Shown here: piece by piece, positions 8,811 to 17,593 of the stretch
Layout: every line of letters begins with the position of its first letter
How positions within the stretch are numbered: position 1 is the first letter of the stretch
Source: JBFWVR01 sp050246635
GTDB taxonomy: Bacteria > Acidobacteriota > Vicinamibacteria > Vicinamibacterales > UBA2999
Assembly (NCBI GenBank): GCA_050246635.1
Contig: JBFWVR010000014.1
Location: 79,303 to 143,302 of the forward strand
Length of the DNA: 64,000 nt
Direction of reading: 5' to 3'
Position numbers and translations under genes: made by a program
Notes under the pieces: generated by a model
The model's input: the letters and a program-made list of their open reading frames with translations, nothing else
What the model was told of the DNA's origin: nothing
The model's database searches: none

Positions 8811-9371
8811 CTACTGCGCGGTCGCGAGCGGGAGCAGTTCGCGGGCGTAGTCGGCCATGCGGCCCTTCACGTGGAAGTACCACCACCGCATGCCCATGTC
8901 GCGCGCCTCGCCGTAGGCGCGATCGAGGTCCCAGCCCTGGCGCACCATGCGGTAGATACCGGCGAACGTGCCGGTCCGGTCGGCGCCACGCTGGCAGTGG
9001 AAGAAGATCGTGCCGCTCGACGGGTCGTCCAGGACCGCGAAGAACCGCTCCACGTCGTCCGCCGAGAGGTCGTCTCCCCAGCCGAACGGACGGAACGTCA
9101 CCGGGATGTGCACCCAGCGCATGCCGAGGGACTCCACGAACGCCCGTTCCTTCGTGTCGTTGCGCAGGCTGATCACCGTGTCGACGCCCAGGTCGCGCAA
9201 GTACCGGTAGCCGTCGTGGTCCGGCTGCCCGCCACGGTAGAGCCCATCGTCGAGCTTCAGGAAGCGCTTGATCGGGACGGCCGGCGCGTCGTCGAAGGCG
9301 CGCACGGTCTCGGCCAGCGGGAAGGCGTTCAGGAGGAAGAGGAGGCAGAAGGTCGCGACTCGTGTATGCAT
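8811..9371 (-). CDS. Exported dual-specificity/tyrosine phosphatase-like protein
   Basis: 186 residues with a Sec signal peptide (ATFCLLFLLNAFPLAETVRA) and a good GAAGGAG ribosome site before ATG 9371. The phosphatase P-loop HCQRGADRT contains nucleophile Cys126 and Arg132 (HCX5RT), as in dual-specificity and bacterial cysteine-dependent phosphatases. The preceding LDDGLYRGGQPDHDG block is typical of the 'tyrosine phosphatase family' DSP-like proteins (SiwI/Tps-type). The export signal implies action in the periplasm, perhaps on phosphosugars, phospholipids or inositol phosphates; the substrate is not evident. Confidence 0.85.
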   Translation of the reverse strand: MHTRVATFCLLFLLNAFPLAETVRAFDDAPAVPIKRFLKLDDGLYRGGQPDHDGYRYLRDLGVDTVISLRNDTKERAFVESLGMRWVHIPVTFRPFGWGDDLSADDVERFFAVLDDPSSGTIFFHCQRGADRTGTFAGIYRMVRQGWDLDRAYGEARDMGMRWWYFHVKGRMADYARELLPLATAQ

Positions 9372-9469
9372 GGACCGCTCCTTCGATTATACGGGCAGCC
9401 CCGCGCGGTCCCGCGATGGCCCCCGCGACGGTCCCAAGGAAGAGGGCCCGGGCACCTTTCCGGCGTCCC

Positions 9470-11464
9470 CTACCGTTGCCACACCAACCCCGCATAGACG
9501 CTGCGGCGGATACCGACATTGCCCCCGGCATCGGCGGGCCACTCGACGTGCCAGGGTCTGGCCCCGAGGTCCTGCCCGACGAGCTCCAGCTCCAGTCGCG
9601 GCGTCATCCGCCAGCCGAGCCGGAGGTCGGCCACCGCATACCCCGGCACGCCGGGCTCCGTCAGCTCGGTCGCGGAACGCACGGCCACGTCGAGCGCCAA
9701 CGCGCCGGGCAGGTCCACCGATGATCGCAGCTGCACCTGGTGCCGCGGCGTGCGTCCCTCGTCCCGCGCCTCGGAGGCCCCATCCCGGCTGCCCTCTTGC
9801 TTCGCGAGCGCGATGCGGATGTACGAGTAGTTTGCCGTCCATCGCCACCAGTCCGCGAGACGGACGTCGGTGGTGACCTCGAGCCCGCGGCTGTGCCCGG
9901 TGAGGCCGTTGCCGAACTGCACGGGGATGAGGACACGCACGGGTGCGCCGGCCGGCTCGACGCGTGCCGTGTGGATCTCGGTGCTCAGCACGTCGTCCAG
10001 CGTGTTGTAGAAGGCACTGGCCGACACGTAGACGTCGCGACCCGGGCGGATGCGATACCCGGACTCGTAGGCCACGAGGCGCTCGGAGCGGAACGAGGGA
10101 TTGGGCTCGAGGCGGACGAAGACGGGCACGGCGCCGTCGACGACGAGGCTGCTGGTCGCGTAGTCCGTCTCGACGCGCGACGGGGTACGCACCGCGCGCG
10201 TGACGGCGCCCCACAGTGCGTGCCGGTCGTCCGGCGTCCAGACGGCGCGGACACCCGGCTGCCATTCGACGCCGCTGTAGTCGTTGTGTTCGACCTTCGC
10301 GCCGAGCGTCACGGCAAGCCGGCGGGGCACCAGCGCCACCTCGTCCTGCAGGAAGGCCGTGAAGAGCCGGTCGGTGCGCCGTTCCGGAGTGAACGCGGTG
10401 GGCGAGGCGGCCGATATCCGGCCGGAGGTCACGCGCGCGCCGGCGCCCCAGGCGAGCCGGTGCCGGCCCAGGGGCGGCGGGGTGTGCTGCAGGTCGAGAT
10501 CGACGGTGTCGCGCTGTTCGGCAACCGGCCGCTCCTCGCGGCTGGTATGCGCATAGAAGCCCTGCACCTGCAGCCGGCCGAGCCGTCCCGCGGGCCCGTC
10601 CCACCTGGCGAGGACGTTGCCGCCCGAGAGCGGCGCGTCGTGGGCCTCCATGGTCGTGTACGGCGGGTCGTAGCTCGTGACCCGCTCGCGCTGGCCGAGC
10701 CGCCCGTCGTAGACGTCCCCCTGGATCGTCAACTGGCGGCCATCGGCCGCCCAGTCGGCCCGCGCGCCGCCCTGGCCGAAACGCAGGCCGTCGTACGCGT
10801 CGCCGGTCGCGTGGAACTCGCTGGCGCGATCGAAGGCCTTGCCGTAGACCCGGTAGTGCCAGCGTGTGCCCGCCGCTGCGCCGTAGCGCACGGCCGCCGA
10901 CACGCGGTCCGACGTGCCCGCGCCCACGCTCACGCGGGTCCCGGCCGTCTGCGCCGCGGACTTCGTGATGACGTTGATGATGCCGTTGACGGCATTGGCG
11001 CCCCACAGCGTGCCGCCGGGCCCGCGGATCACCTCGATGCGCTCGACGTCGGCGAGCAGCACGTCCTGGGTCTCCCAGTACGTGCCCGCGAACAGCGGGT
11101 TGTAGACCGCGCGGCCGTCGATGAGCACGAGCATCGACCGCGCGAGCCGGTCGCCGAAGCCACGCACGCCGATGGCCCACTTGCCCGCGTCGAGGCGCGA
11201 CACCTGCAGGCCCGGCGCGAGACGCAAGGCCTCGGGAAGCGACTGGGCACCAGAGCGGCGGATGTCGTCGGCGGTGATCACGAACACGGCGGCCGGCACG
11301 CGCATCGCGGACTCGGGTGCGCGCGAGACCGTGGTGACGTCGACCTGGAGCAGCTCCGCGAGCGACATGCGCCGCAGCGCCTCCGCCGTCGTCTGGGCCG
11401 TGGCGGAGACGCCGCCGAGCAGCACGAGACCGATCGCCCAGGCCGCGGCCCCCCGTACCTTCAT
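9470..11464 (-). CDS. TonB-dependent outer-membrane receptor
   Basis: 664 residues: signal peptide (AAWAIGLVLLGGVSATAQ), a plug domain (APESAMRVPAAVFVITADDI ... IEVIRGPGGTLWGANAVNG, the characteristic plug end) and a beta-barrel to the C-terminus. The N-terminus has the MSLAELLQVDVTTVS segment common in receptors linked to hybrid kinases or GGDEF proteins. Unusually for an outer-membrane barrel, the chain ends in VWQR rather than an aromatic residue. Its start codon overlaps the stop of the upstream kinase gene by 4 bp (ATGA, 11461-11464), so it is the last gene of a translationally coupled three-gene operon. The ligand is unknown. Confidence 0.9.
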   Translation of the reverse strand: MKVRGAAAWAIGLVLLGGVSATAQTTAEALRRMSLAELLQVDVTTVSRAPESAMRVPAAVFVITADDIRRSGAQSLPEALRLAPGLQVSRLDAGKWAIGVRGFGDRLARSMLVLIDGRAVYNPLFAGTYWETQDVLLADVERIEVIRGPGGTLWGANAVNGIINVITKSAAQTAGTRVSVGAGTSDRVSAAVRYGAAAGTRWHYRVYGKAFDRASEFHATGDAYDGLRFGQGGARADWAADGRQLTIQGDVYDGRLGQRERVTSYDPPYTTMEAHDAPLSGGNVLARWDGPAGRLGRLQVQGFYAHTSREERPVAEQRDTVDLDLQHTPPPLGRHRLAWGAGARVTSGRISAASPTAFTPERRTDRLFTAFLQDEVALVPRRLAVTLGAKVEHNDYSGVEWQPGVRAVWTPDDRHALWGAVTRAVRTPSRVETDYATSSLVVDGAVPVFVRLEPNPSFRSERLVAYESGYRIRPGRDVYVSASAFYNTLDDVLSTEIHTARVEPAGAPVRVLIPVQFGNGLTGHSRGLEVTTDVRLADWWRWTANYSYIRIALAKQEGSRDGASEARDEGRTPRHQVQLRSSVDLPGALALDVAVRSATELTEPGVPGYAVADLRLGWRMTPRLELELVGQDLGARPWHVEWPADAGGNVGIRRSVYAGLVWQR

Positions 11465-13350
11465 GACACCTGCTCCACCGCCGAACGGATGGCGCGCATC
11501 AGCACCTCGACGCTGAACGGCTTCGACACGTGCGAGGCGAAGCCGGCGGCACGCGTGCGCGCCATGTACTCGGGCGAGGAATGCGCCGTCAGGGCGATGG
11601 CGCGCACGGGCCGCATGCCGCTCTCACGGGCGCGCAGCGACCGCAACACCTCGAACCCGTCGACCACCGGCATGGCGAGATCGCAGACGAGCACGTCCGC
11701 CGCCTCCTCGTCCCACGCACGCAGGGCCTGCTGGCCGCCCGACGCCACCCGTACCCGGGCGCCCGCGAGCGAGAGCGCCGCGGCCAGGACCTCGAGCGCG
11801 TCCACGTTGTCGTCCACCGCGAGCACGCTGATGCCGGTGAGGTCGGGCATCGTGGCCGGGGGCCTGACCTCGCGAGCGGTCGCGGGCGGCGCGCCGGCGA
11901 GCGCGGGCAGCCGCACCGTGAACGTGGCGCCCTGCCCGCGGCCCGGACTGGCCGCCGAGACCGTGCCGCTGTGCAGCTCCGTCAGCTCCTTCACGATGGC
12001 GAGGCCGAGGCCGAGGCCACCGTGCTCACGGGTCATCGATCCGTCGGCCTGGCGGAACCGGTCGAAGACGTGCGGGACGAATGCCTCGGCGATGCCGCTG
12101 CCGGTGTCGCTGACGCGAAGCTCGAACGCCCCCGGCACGGGCTGGACGGCCAGCCGCACGAGCCCCTGCGCCGGCGTGAACTTGATGGCGTTCGACAGGA
12201 GGTTCCATACCACCTGCTGCAGGCGGTCCCGGTCGCCGTTCACGAAGCAGGCGGTCCCTGGCACCCCGACCTCGAGGAGCACGCCGCGCGCATCGGCCGC
12301 CGGCCGCAGCGTGTCGGCGGCAGCCCCCGCCACCTCGCGAAGATCGATCGGCGCGAGCGCCAGTCCCACCTTGCCCGTGACAATCCGCGACACGTCCACG
12401 AGGTCGTCGATCACGCGGGCCTGGGCCCGCGCGTTGCGGGCGATGCTCTCGACGGCCTTCCGGGTCGTGGCCTCGTCGGGCCGGGTCGACGTCAGGATCT
12501 GGGTCCACCCGGCAATCGCGTTGAGCGGGGTGCGCAGCTCGTGCGACACGGCGGCCAGGAACTCGTCCTTCAGGCGGCTGGCCTCGCGCTCCCGCCGGAG
12601 CAGGTCCTCGCGCTCGGCTTCCTGCCGGCGCAGCGTGGCGTTCGACTCGGTGAGCCGCGCGTTGGCCTCACGGACGCGGTCGAGCATGCCGCCGAAGGCC
12701 TGCACGAGGTCGCCGACCTCGTCCGCGCCCGCCTGGATCGGCGGCATCGGCGTCGAGCCGTCCGGTTGCACCTCGCGCGCGGCCGCGGCGAGCTGCCCGA
12801 TGGGGGCCGACACGCGGGCATGGAGCCGGTTCGCCAGCGCGAGCGCCAGCAGGCTCGCGAGCCCGAGCATGCCGAAGGCGGTGGCCGCGGCAATGGCCAG
12901 GCGCGGCCAGATCTCCGCGAGGTCACGCTCGACGTACACCGTGCCGATCACCTGCCCGTTGCTGGTGACCGGCGCGACACCCGCAACGCGACGGAACGGC
13001 AACTCGCCAGGCGGCGAGGCGGGACACGGCCGGGCGGCCGCCGGCCGGTACTCGGCAAAGAGGCGACCGTCCGGCAGGTAGACGCACGCGCGACGGATCG
13101 TCGCCCGGACGCGTACGGTCCCGAGCGTGGCGGCCGCCGCATCGGCGTCGCCGAAGCGCACCGCGGCGACGGTGTTCTCGGCGATGACCGACGCGAGCGA
13201 CTGCGTGTCGTCCGACGCCGTGGCTCGGTAGCGCCAAAGGTCCAGCACCATGAGCCCGGCGGTCGCGACGACCAGCGCGGCGGTGGTCACGGCCAGGGCC
13301 AGGGCAACCAGCTTGCGGTGGATGGGCAGGCGATCGAACCAGGCCGTCAT
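11461..13350 (-). CDS. CHASE8 hybrid histidine kinase with C-terminal receiver
   Basis: 629 residues. A transmembrane helix near the N-terminus and a second near residue 150-175 bracket a periplasmic region matching CHASE8 (SLASVIAENTVAAVRFGD). HAMP follows, then HisKA with SHELRTPLNAI (His about 270), HATPase (NLLSNAIKFTP, DTGSGIAE, GGLGLGLAIV) and a receiver whose CDLAMPVVDGFEV places the phospho-acceptor at Asp557. It overlaps both neighbours by 4 bp (13347-13350 and 11461-11464). In other bacteria CHASE8 proteins pair with YfiR-type periplasmic proteins, usually with a diguanylate cyclase output. Here the output is phosphotransfer. Confidence 0.9.
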   Translation of the reverse strand: MTAWFDRLPIHRKLVALALAVTTAALVVATAGLMVLDLWRYRATASDDTQSLASVIAENTVAAVRFGDADAAAATLGTVRVRATIRRACVYLPDGRLFAEYRPAAARPCPASPPGELPFRRVAGVAPVTSNGQVIGTVYVERDLAEIWPRLAIAAATAFGMLGLASLLALALANRLHARVSAPIGQLAAAAREVQPDGSTPMPPIQAGADEVGDLVQAFGGMLDRVREANARLTESNATLRRQEAEREDLLRREREASRLKDEFLAAVSHELRTPLNAIAGWTQILTSTRPDEATTRKAVESIARNARAQARVIDDLVDVSRIVTGKVGLALAPIDLREVAGAAADTLRPAADARGVLLEVGVPGTACFVNGDRDRLQQVVWNLLSNAIKFTPAQGLVRLAVQPVPGAFELRVSDTGSGIAEAFVPHVFDRFRQADGSMTREHGGLGLGLAIVKELTELHSGTVSAASPGRGQGATFTVRLPALAGAPPATAREVRPPATMPDLTGISVLAVDDNVDALEVLAAALSLAGARVRVASGGQQALRAWDEEAADVLVCDLAMPVVDGFEVLRSLRARESGMRPVRAIALTAHSSPEYMARTRAAGFASHVSKPFSVEVLMRAIRSAVEQVS

Positions 13351-13898
13351 GGCTGCCCTCCGTGCACGTGGAGGGCCAGCTGGAGCAGCTGCGAGCTCAG
13401 GCGCAGGCCCGCGCGGGTCGAGGCGACGAGGTCGACGTCGAAGCGGATCCGGTCGTCCACGACGAGCAGGTTGAGGATGCCCCCGTCCTCCAGGAACCCG
13501 GGCGTGTCGCCGATCGTGAGGATCGGCCGCGTGGAGGCACGCGCGAGCCAGGCCTGCCGCCCGAGCGACGGGGCCGCGGGCACGAACAGCACATGGCAGG
13601 TGTCGATGCCGTCGGGCGCGCTGACCTCGCGGGCAACCAGGGTGCGGCCCCGCAGCTGGGTCCCCGCAACCAGGTCACGCAGCGCCGTGCCGAACGGGCT
13701 CGGCTCGGCCACGCAGAGGTCCACCGAGTCGCGGCCGTCCAGGGCAACGGGGGGCCACTCGACGAACTCGGCGAACTTCGAGACGAAGGCGGCCTTCAGC
13801 TGGTACTCGGCCGGCGCGTCCTGCGCGAGCAGCACCGGCGTGGCGCACGCGAAGACGCACGTCCACGCCAACAGGACACACACCGGCCGTGGCGCCAC
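13347..13898 (-). CDS. YfiR-like periplasmic protein (DUF4154)
   Basis: About 183 residues from GTG 13898, which gives a compact signal peptide (VAPRPVCVLLAWTCVFACATPVLLAQ). The open frame extends to 14012, but that would put 38 charged, unlikely residues ahead of the signal. The mature part (YQLKAAFVSKFAEFVEWPP ... LVAREVSAPDGIDTCHVLFV ... ILTIGDTPGFLEDGGILNLL ... FDVDLVASTRAGLRLSSQLL) is the DUF4154/YfiR pattern. In Pseudomonas, YfiR is a periplasmic repressor of the membrane cyclase YfiN. Here the last four bases overlap the CHASE8 kinase start, which makes the kinase the likely target. First gene of the operon. Confidence 0.83.
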   Translation of the reverse strand: MAPRPVCVLLAWTCVFACATPVLLAQDAPAEYQLKAAFVSKFAEFVEWPPVALDGRDSVDLCVAEPSPFGTALRDLVAGTQLRGRTLVAREVSAPDGIDTCHVLFVPAAPSLGRQAWLARASTRPILTIGDTPGFLEDGGILNLLVVDDRIRFDVDLVASTRAGLRLSSQLLQLALHVHGGQP

Positions 13899-14120
13899 GC
13901 GTGGGGACGCGGCGCATGGGCCGGGGACGTCGGGAGGCTCGTCGTGTGCCCGGCGTGGGGCTGGCACTTCTTCCGCGGAGTGTGCCGAGGCGCAAGGCCT
14001 TGGGACGGGCACAATCCCGATTCTGCGCCGGGAGTCGTGCGCGCTACAAGCGGCACCTGTGGATGAGCGTGCTAAGGCAGAGCTGGGTCGCCGCCCGCGA
14101 ACCCCGCATGACCTGCCGGC

Positions 14121-15275
14121 CTATTCCCTCCCGGGCCCCGAGACCTTCTTCGGGTCCACCGCCGTCGCCAGGGCGAGCCGGTTCTGCCGCGTCACGTTGC
14201 TGATCTGCAGGTTGTACCCGTTCGGCGTCTCGGTGTGGTAGCTCTTGAACGCCGCGGTGTGGATCTCGTCGGGCACCCAGGTGCCGTCCGGGCCCTTGTG
14301 GCGGCTGGAGGTGTCGACCTGCGCGCGCAGCCCACGCGCCTCGAGCGCCATCCTGACGCCGTCGGTGTCCCACGGCGCGATGCCGAACGAGATGTGGTCG
14401 ATGCCCGTCCGGCCACGCCCGTTGGCGCCGCCCCCCTCGACCAGGGCATTGCCGCCACGGATGATGATGTCGCCGACGTCGCCCATCATCAGCTCGTGCT
14501 GGCTGCCTTCGTCGTACGTCGGCTGCCACCCGAGCAGGTTCATGTAGAACGACGCGCTCTTCTTGTAGTCGGTGGCGCCGAAGGAGAAGTGGTCGAGCCA
14601 GACGGTCTGCCACCCGGTCGCCTCGAAGGGCGCCGTCCCGGCGGGCGTGGGCGTCGACGCCGTGCGCCGCGCGAGGCTGTGGCCCTTGCCGTTGCTGATC
14701 TGGAGCGGGAAGCCGTCCGGATCGACGATGTGGAAGCTCTCGAAGCCGTGGCCGTCGTGATCGGCCCGGGGCGACAGGCCCCGCGCGACAAGCGCCGTCT
14801 CGACGGCGTGGCGGTCCCACGGCGCCACGGCGAAGCCGAACGACTCGACGCGCGCGTGCGTGGGGCCCCGCCGCCCGCGACCCGCCTCGGGCGCCGCGAA
14901 CGTCCCGGCCGGCGCCTGCCGGAACACCACCGTCCCCCACGGTCCGATGTCCACCACGGCCTGCCCATCGTCCTCGCGCCTCGGCGTCCACCCCATGAGC
15001 GCGGCGTAGAAGGCCGCTTCGGCCCGGTGATCCACCACCGCAATCGTGATGTGGTCGAGCGCCACGGTGCGCCATCCCGTCGAGGCGAACACCGGTGGGA
15101 TGGGCGACGTGTTGCACTCGGGCGCGCCGTAGGTCGTCATGCAGCGGCCCTGGGCGGCCGCCGGGCGACCGGCCGCCACCGGGGCCAGGATCGAGGCGCT
15201 GCCAAGCGTGCGGAGGAGATCGCGGCGGGTGAGGCGTCCACCGAGCAGGGACGGACGGCGTTCGCGGATGGTCAT
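14121..15275 (-). CDS. Tat-exported two-domain VOC (glyoxalase-fold) protein
   Basis: 384 residues from ATG 15275, preceded by GAGGAA; an upstream in-frame start at 15329 lacks a ribosome site. The N-terminus carries a twin-arginine signal (TRRDLLRTLGSASILAPVAAG). Two vicinal-oxygen-chelate repeats follow, each beginning with a GWRTVALDHITIAV / GWQTVWLDHFSFGA-type strand and ending with a DPDGFPLQISN or ETPNGYNLQISN strand. Exported VOC proteins of this type are usually annotated as glyoxalase/bleomycin-resistance family. Tat export fits a metal-loaded enzyme folded in the cytoplasm. Substrate unknown; the two repeats probably form one pseudo-symmetric active site. Confidence 0.85.
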   Translation of the reverse strand: MTIRERRPSLLGGRLTRRDLLRTLGSASILAPVAAGRPAAAQGRCMTTYGAPECNTSPIPPVFASTGWRTVALDHITIAVVDHRAEAAFYAALMGWTPRREDDGQAVVDIGPWGTVVFRQAPAGTFAAPEAGRGRRGPTHARVESFGFAVAPWDRHAVETALVARGLSPRADHDGHGFESFHIVDPDGFPLQISNGKGHSLARRTASTPTPAGTAPFEATGWQTVWLDHFSFGATDYKKSASFYMNLLGWQPTYDEGSQHELMMGDVGDIIIRGGNALVEGGGANGRGRTGIDHISFGIAPWDTDGVRMALEARGLRAQVDTSSRHKGPDGTWVPDEIHTAAFKSYHTETPNGYNLQISNVTRQNRLALATAVDPKKVSGPGRE

Positions 15276-15350
15276 GGGTTCCTCGCTCGGCAGAGGATAC
15301 GCCCATTCCCGCGACGCGGCCACCGTCACGTCACTCCCCTCCGGTGGCGT

Positions 15351-15380
15351 CCGCGGGCCGGCTGGTCTGCCGGCCCGCGG
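15351..15380 (-). terminator. Perfect 12-bp GC hairpin downstream of the chemoreceptor gene
   Basis: CCGCGGGCCGGC (15351-15362) pairs perfectly with GCCGGCCCGCGG (15369-15380) around a six-base loop, 23 bp past the stop of the minus-strand chemoreceptor gene. No U-tract follows. Confidence 0.6.
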
Positions 15381-15403
15381 CAGCGGGTGTCGCGTGCGGG
15401 GGA

Positions 15404-16996
15404 CTAGAACTGCCCGAAGGTACCCGTCCCCGCCTCGCTGTCGTCGAGCGGGATCTGCGCCGCGGCCGTCGAGGCGGAGCGGGGCGCCATCGGCACCACC
15501 TTGCCCGCCGCCCCGGGGACCGAGGCCGCGCGCCGCGCGGTGGCCGCGGCCGCCGGCCGCTGGCCGGCGCCGTTGACCATCGCCTCGAGCTGTCCGACGA
15601 CCTCCATCGACGCCTCGGCCTGCGCGTTGAGCTCCTCGCTGGCCGCCGCGCTCTCCTCCGCCGTCGCGGCGGTCGTCTGCGTCACCTTCTCCATCTGCGC
15701 GACGGCCTGCGACACCTGGTCGATGCCCTGCGACTGCTGGTGGCTCGCCGAGCTCACCTGGTCGATGAGCGCCTTGACCCTGGCGGTGCTCTCCGTGATC
15801 GCCGTGATCGCCCCGGTCACCTCGCCGACGCGGGCGTTGCCATCGTCCGCGCGCGAGATGGAGTCCTCGATGAGCTGCGCGGTGTCCTTCGCCGCCTGCG
15901 CGGAACGCTGCGCGAGCGAGCGGACTTCGTCCGCGACCACCGCGAAGCCCATGCCCGCCTCACCCGCGCGGGCCGCCTCGACGGCGGCGTTGAGCGCGAG
16001 GATGTTGGTCTGGAACGCGATCTCGTCGATGGTCTTGATGATGCGGGCCACCTTGTCGGACGAGTCCTTGATACCGGCCATCGCCGTCACCATGGCCTCC
16101 AGCGCCGACGAGGCCTCCCGCACGAGGCGCTCGGTGTCGGCCATCGACGACGACGCCTGCTGGGCGTTCTCGGCGTTCTGGCGCGTCATCGACGCCATCT
16201 CCTCCATCGACGCGGACGTCTCCTCGAGCGAGGCGGCCTGTTCGGTGGCGCCGGACGACAGCGACTGTGCCGAGGCCGACACCTGCGACGAGGCCGACGT
16301 CACCTGCTCGGCCCCCTGGCGCAGCGCGCCGCTGATCGCACGCAGGCGCCGGCCGATGAACGTGCTCAGCAGGTAGCCGATGCCGATGGCCCCCAGGAAG
16401 GCCACGACGATGGTCGTGAGCATCACGGAGTTCGCCCGGGTGGCCACGGCATCGCTCTCCTCGTAGGCCGCCTGCCCCATGCGCTCGCGCAACTGCGCCA
16501 GCTCGGTCATCGCCGCGTCGAGCTCGTCGGCCTTCTGGCGGGCGCGGCGGAGGGCCTCGAGCGCCTCGGCGTCCCGGTTGGCCTCCGCGAGATCGAGGAT
16601 CTCGTCGGCGGCCGCCTTGAAGGGCCCTTCGCCCGCGTCAATCCGTGCGAGCACGGCCCGGCCCTCGTCGGTGCTCACCGTGGTGCGCACGACGTCGACC
16701 TGCTGCCGCATCTGCTCGTACCGGTCCGCGACCTCACGGCGCCGCTCGGCAATGGCGGCAGGGTCGGTCTCCACCACCGCCTCGCGCACCGCGCGGCCGA
16801 TCGCAATGAGCGCGATGTTGGCCTCCTTGGCCGCCGACACCCCGAGCGTGTCCCTTTCGTACAGCGTGTTGAGCATGCGGTTGATCGAGTTGGCCCCGTT
16901 CATCCCGGCGTAACCCACGATGATCGTGGTCATGGCGACGGCGACGAAGCCGGCAAGCATCTGGGTGGCAATCTTCCAGTCGGACAGGCGTTTCAT
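15404..16996 (-). CDS. Methyl-accepting chemotaxis protein (4HB_MCP type)
   Basis: 530 residues from ATG 16996; the open frame continues upstream, but MKRLSDWKIATQMLAGF is the usual 4HB_MCP opening. A first membrane helix (about 12-32), a four-helix-bundle ligand domain with many Glu/Arg heptads, a second helix (about 190-212), and a cytoplasmic coiled coil follow. The signalling hairpin IDEIAFQTNILALNAAVEAA ... EVRSLAQRSA is unmistakable. The chain goes almost directly from the second helix to the coiled coil, so a HAMP module is short or missing. The C-terminus ends in a flexible Ala/Pro linker and GTFGQF, possibly an adaptation-enzyme docking tail. No che genes are nearby. Confidence 0.9.
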   Translation of the reverse strand: MKRLSDWKIATQMLAGFVAVAMTTIIVGYAGMNGANSINRMLNTLYERDTLGVSAAKEANIALIAIGRAVREAVVETDPAAIAERRREVADRYEQMRQQVDVVRTTVSTDEGRAVLARIDAGEGPFKAAADEILDLAEANRDAEALEALRRARQKADELDAAMTELAQLRERMGQAAYEESDAVATRANSVMLTTIVVAFLGAIGIGYLLSTFIGRRLRAISGALRQGAEQVTSASSQVSASAQSLSSGATEQAASLEETSASMEEMASMTRQNAENAQQASSSMADTERLVREASSALEAMVTAMAGIKDSSDKVARIIKTIDEIAFQTNILALNAAVEAARAGEAGMGFAVVADEVRSLAQRSAQAAKDTAQLIEDSISRADDGNARVGEVTGAITAITESTARVKALIDQVSSASHQQSQGIDQVSQAVAQMEKVTQTTAATAEESAAASEELNAQAEASMEVVGQLEAMVNGAGQRPAAAATARRAASVPGAAGKVVPMAPRSASTAAAQIPLDDSEAGTGTFGQF

Positions 16997-17224
16997 GGCA
17001 AGGAAATGGGTGGCGCGCGACGGTTGACGGTCGCCCGCCTCCGGAATTGGAGGCGGGGACGTCCGCAACGCATTCGACGAGCGACGGGCGCCGTCGGAGC
17101 CGGTGGTTCCGATACCTGACCAATCGGCACAATCCCATCCGGGCTGGGGTAGGAATTCTTCTGATTTCGATGTAGTCCCGACCGGCCGCCGACGAACCAT
17201 TTGGCGCCCGCCTTCGTCCAAGTC

Positions 17225-17247
17225 ATTACCTAGACTCTCGTGGTAAT
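17225..17247. promoter_or_regulatory. Candidate PadR operator (ATTACC-N11-GGTAAT)
   Basis: Perfect 6-bp inverted half-sites ATTACC (17225-17230) and GGTAAT (17242-17247) lie immediately upstream of the padR-like start codon at 17255. The position suits autorepression by the PadR protein; the assignment is inferred from position and symmetry only. Confidence 0.4.
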
Positions 17248-17254
17248 CTCCACC

Positions 17255-17593
17255 ATGGCCACGCCGAAGAAACTGCCGAACGCCCTGCTCCACGGCGCGC
17301 TGGACGCGCTGATCCTCAAGACGCTCGCGGGCGGACCACGCCACGGCTACGCGATCGCCCGCTACATCGAGGACACCACCGGCGACACGCTGCTCGTCGA
17401 GGAGGGCTCGTTGTACCCGGCGCTCTACCGCATGGAGCGACGCGGCTGGCTCGAGGCGGAGTGGGGCACGTCCGAGCTTGGCCGTCGCGCCAAGCTCTAT
17501 CGACTCACACCGGCCGGCCGGCGGCAACTGGCCGCGGAAACGGAGATCTGGCGCCGCTTCTCCACCGGCGTCTCCAGGGTGCTGCTCGCGTGA
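17255..17593 (+). CDS. PadR-family transcriptional regulator
   Basis: 112 residues from ATG 17255 (an in-frame GTG lies at 17240). It is a PadR winged helix: LHGALDALILKTLAGGPRHGYAIARYI, then VEEGSLYPALYRMERRGWLEAEW and KLYRLTPAGRRQL. It matches the short one-domain PadR class that sits next to the large FtsX-type permeases in acidobacteria. Its TGA overlaps the ATG of the permease by one base (TGATG), implying translational coupling. An inverted repeat directly upstream is the likely operator. The ligand is not known. Confidence 0.92.
   Translation: MATPKKLPNALLHGALDALILKTLAGGPRHGYAIARYIEDTTGDTLLVEEGSLYPALYRMERRGWLEAEWGTSELGRRAKLYRLTPAGRRQLAAETEIWRRFSTGVSRVLLA

Noticed and set aside
9740..14241. 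Very long plus-strand frames (over 900 residues) across the YfiR/kinase/TonB operon
   Set aside because: They are antisense shadows dominated by Arg, Ala, Gly and His, without domain structure; the minus-strand genes have overlapping starts and clear motifs.
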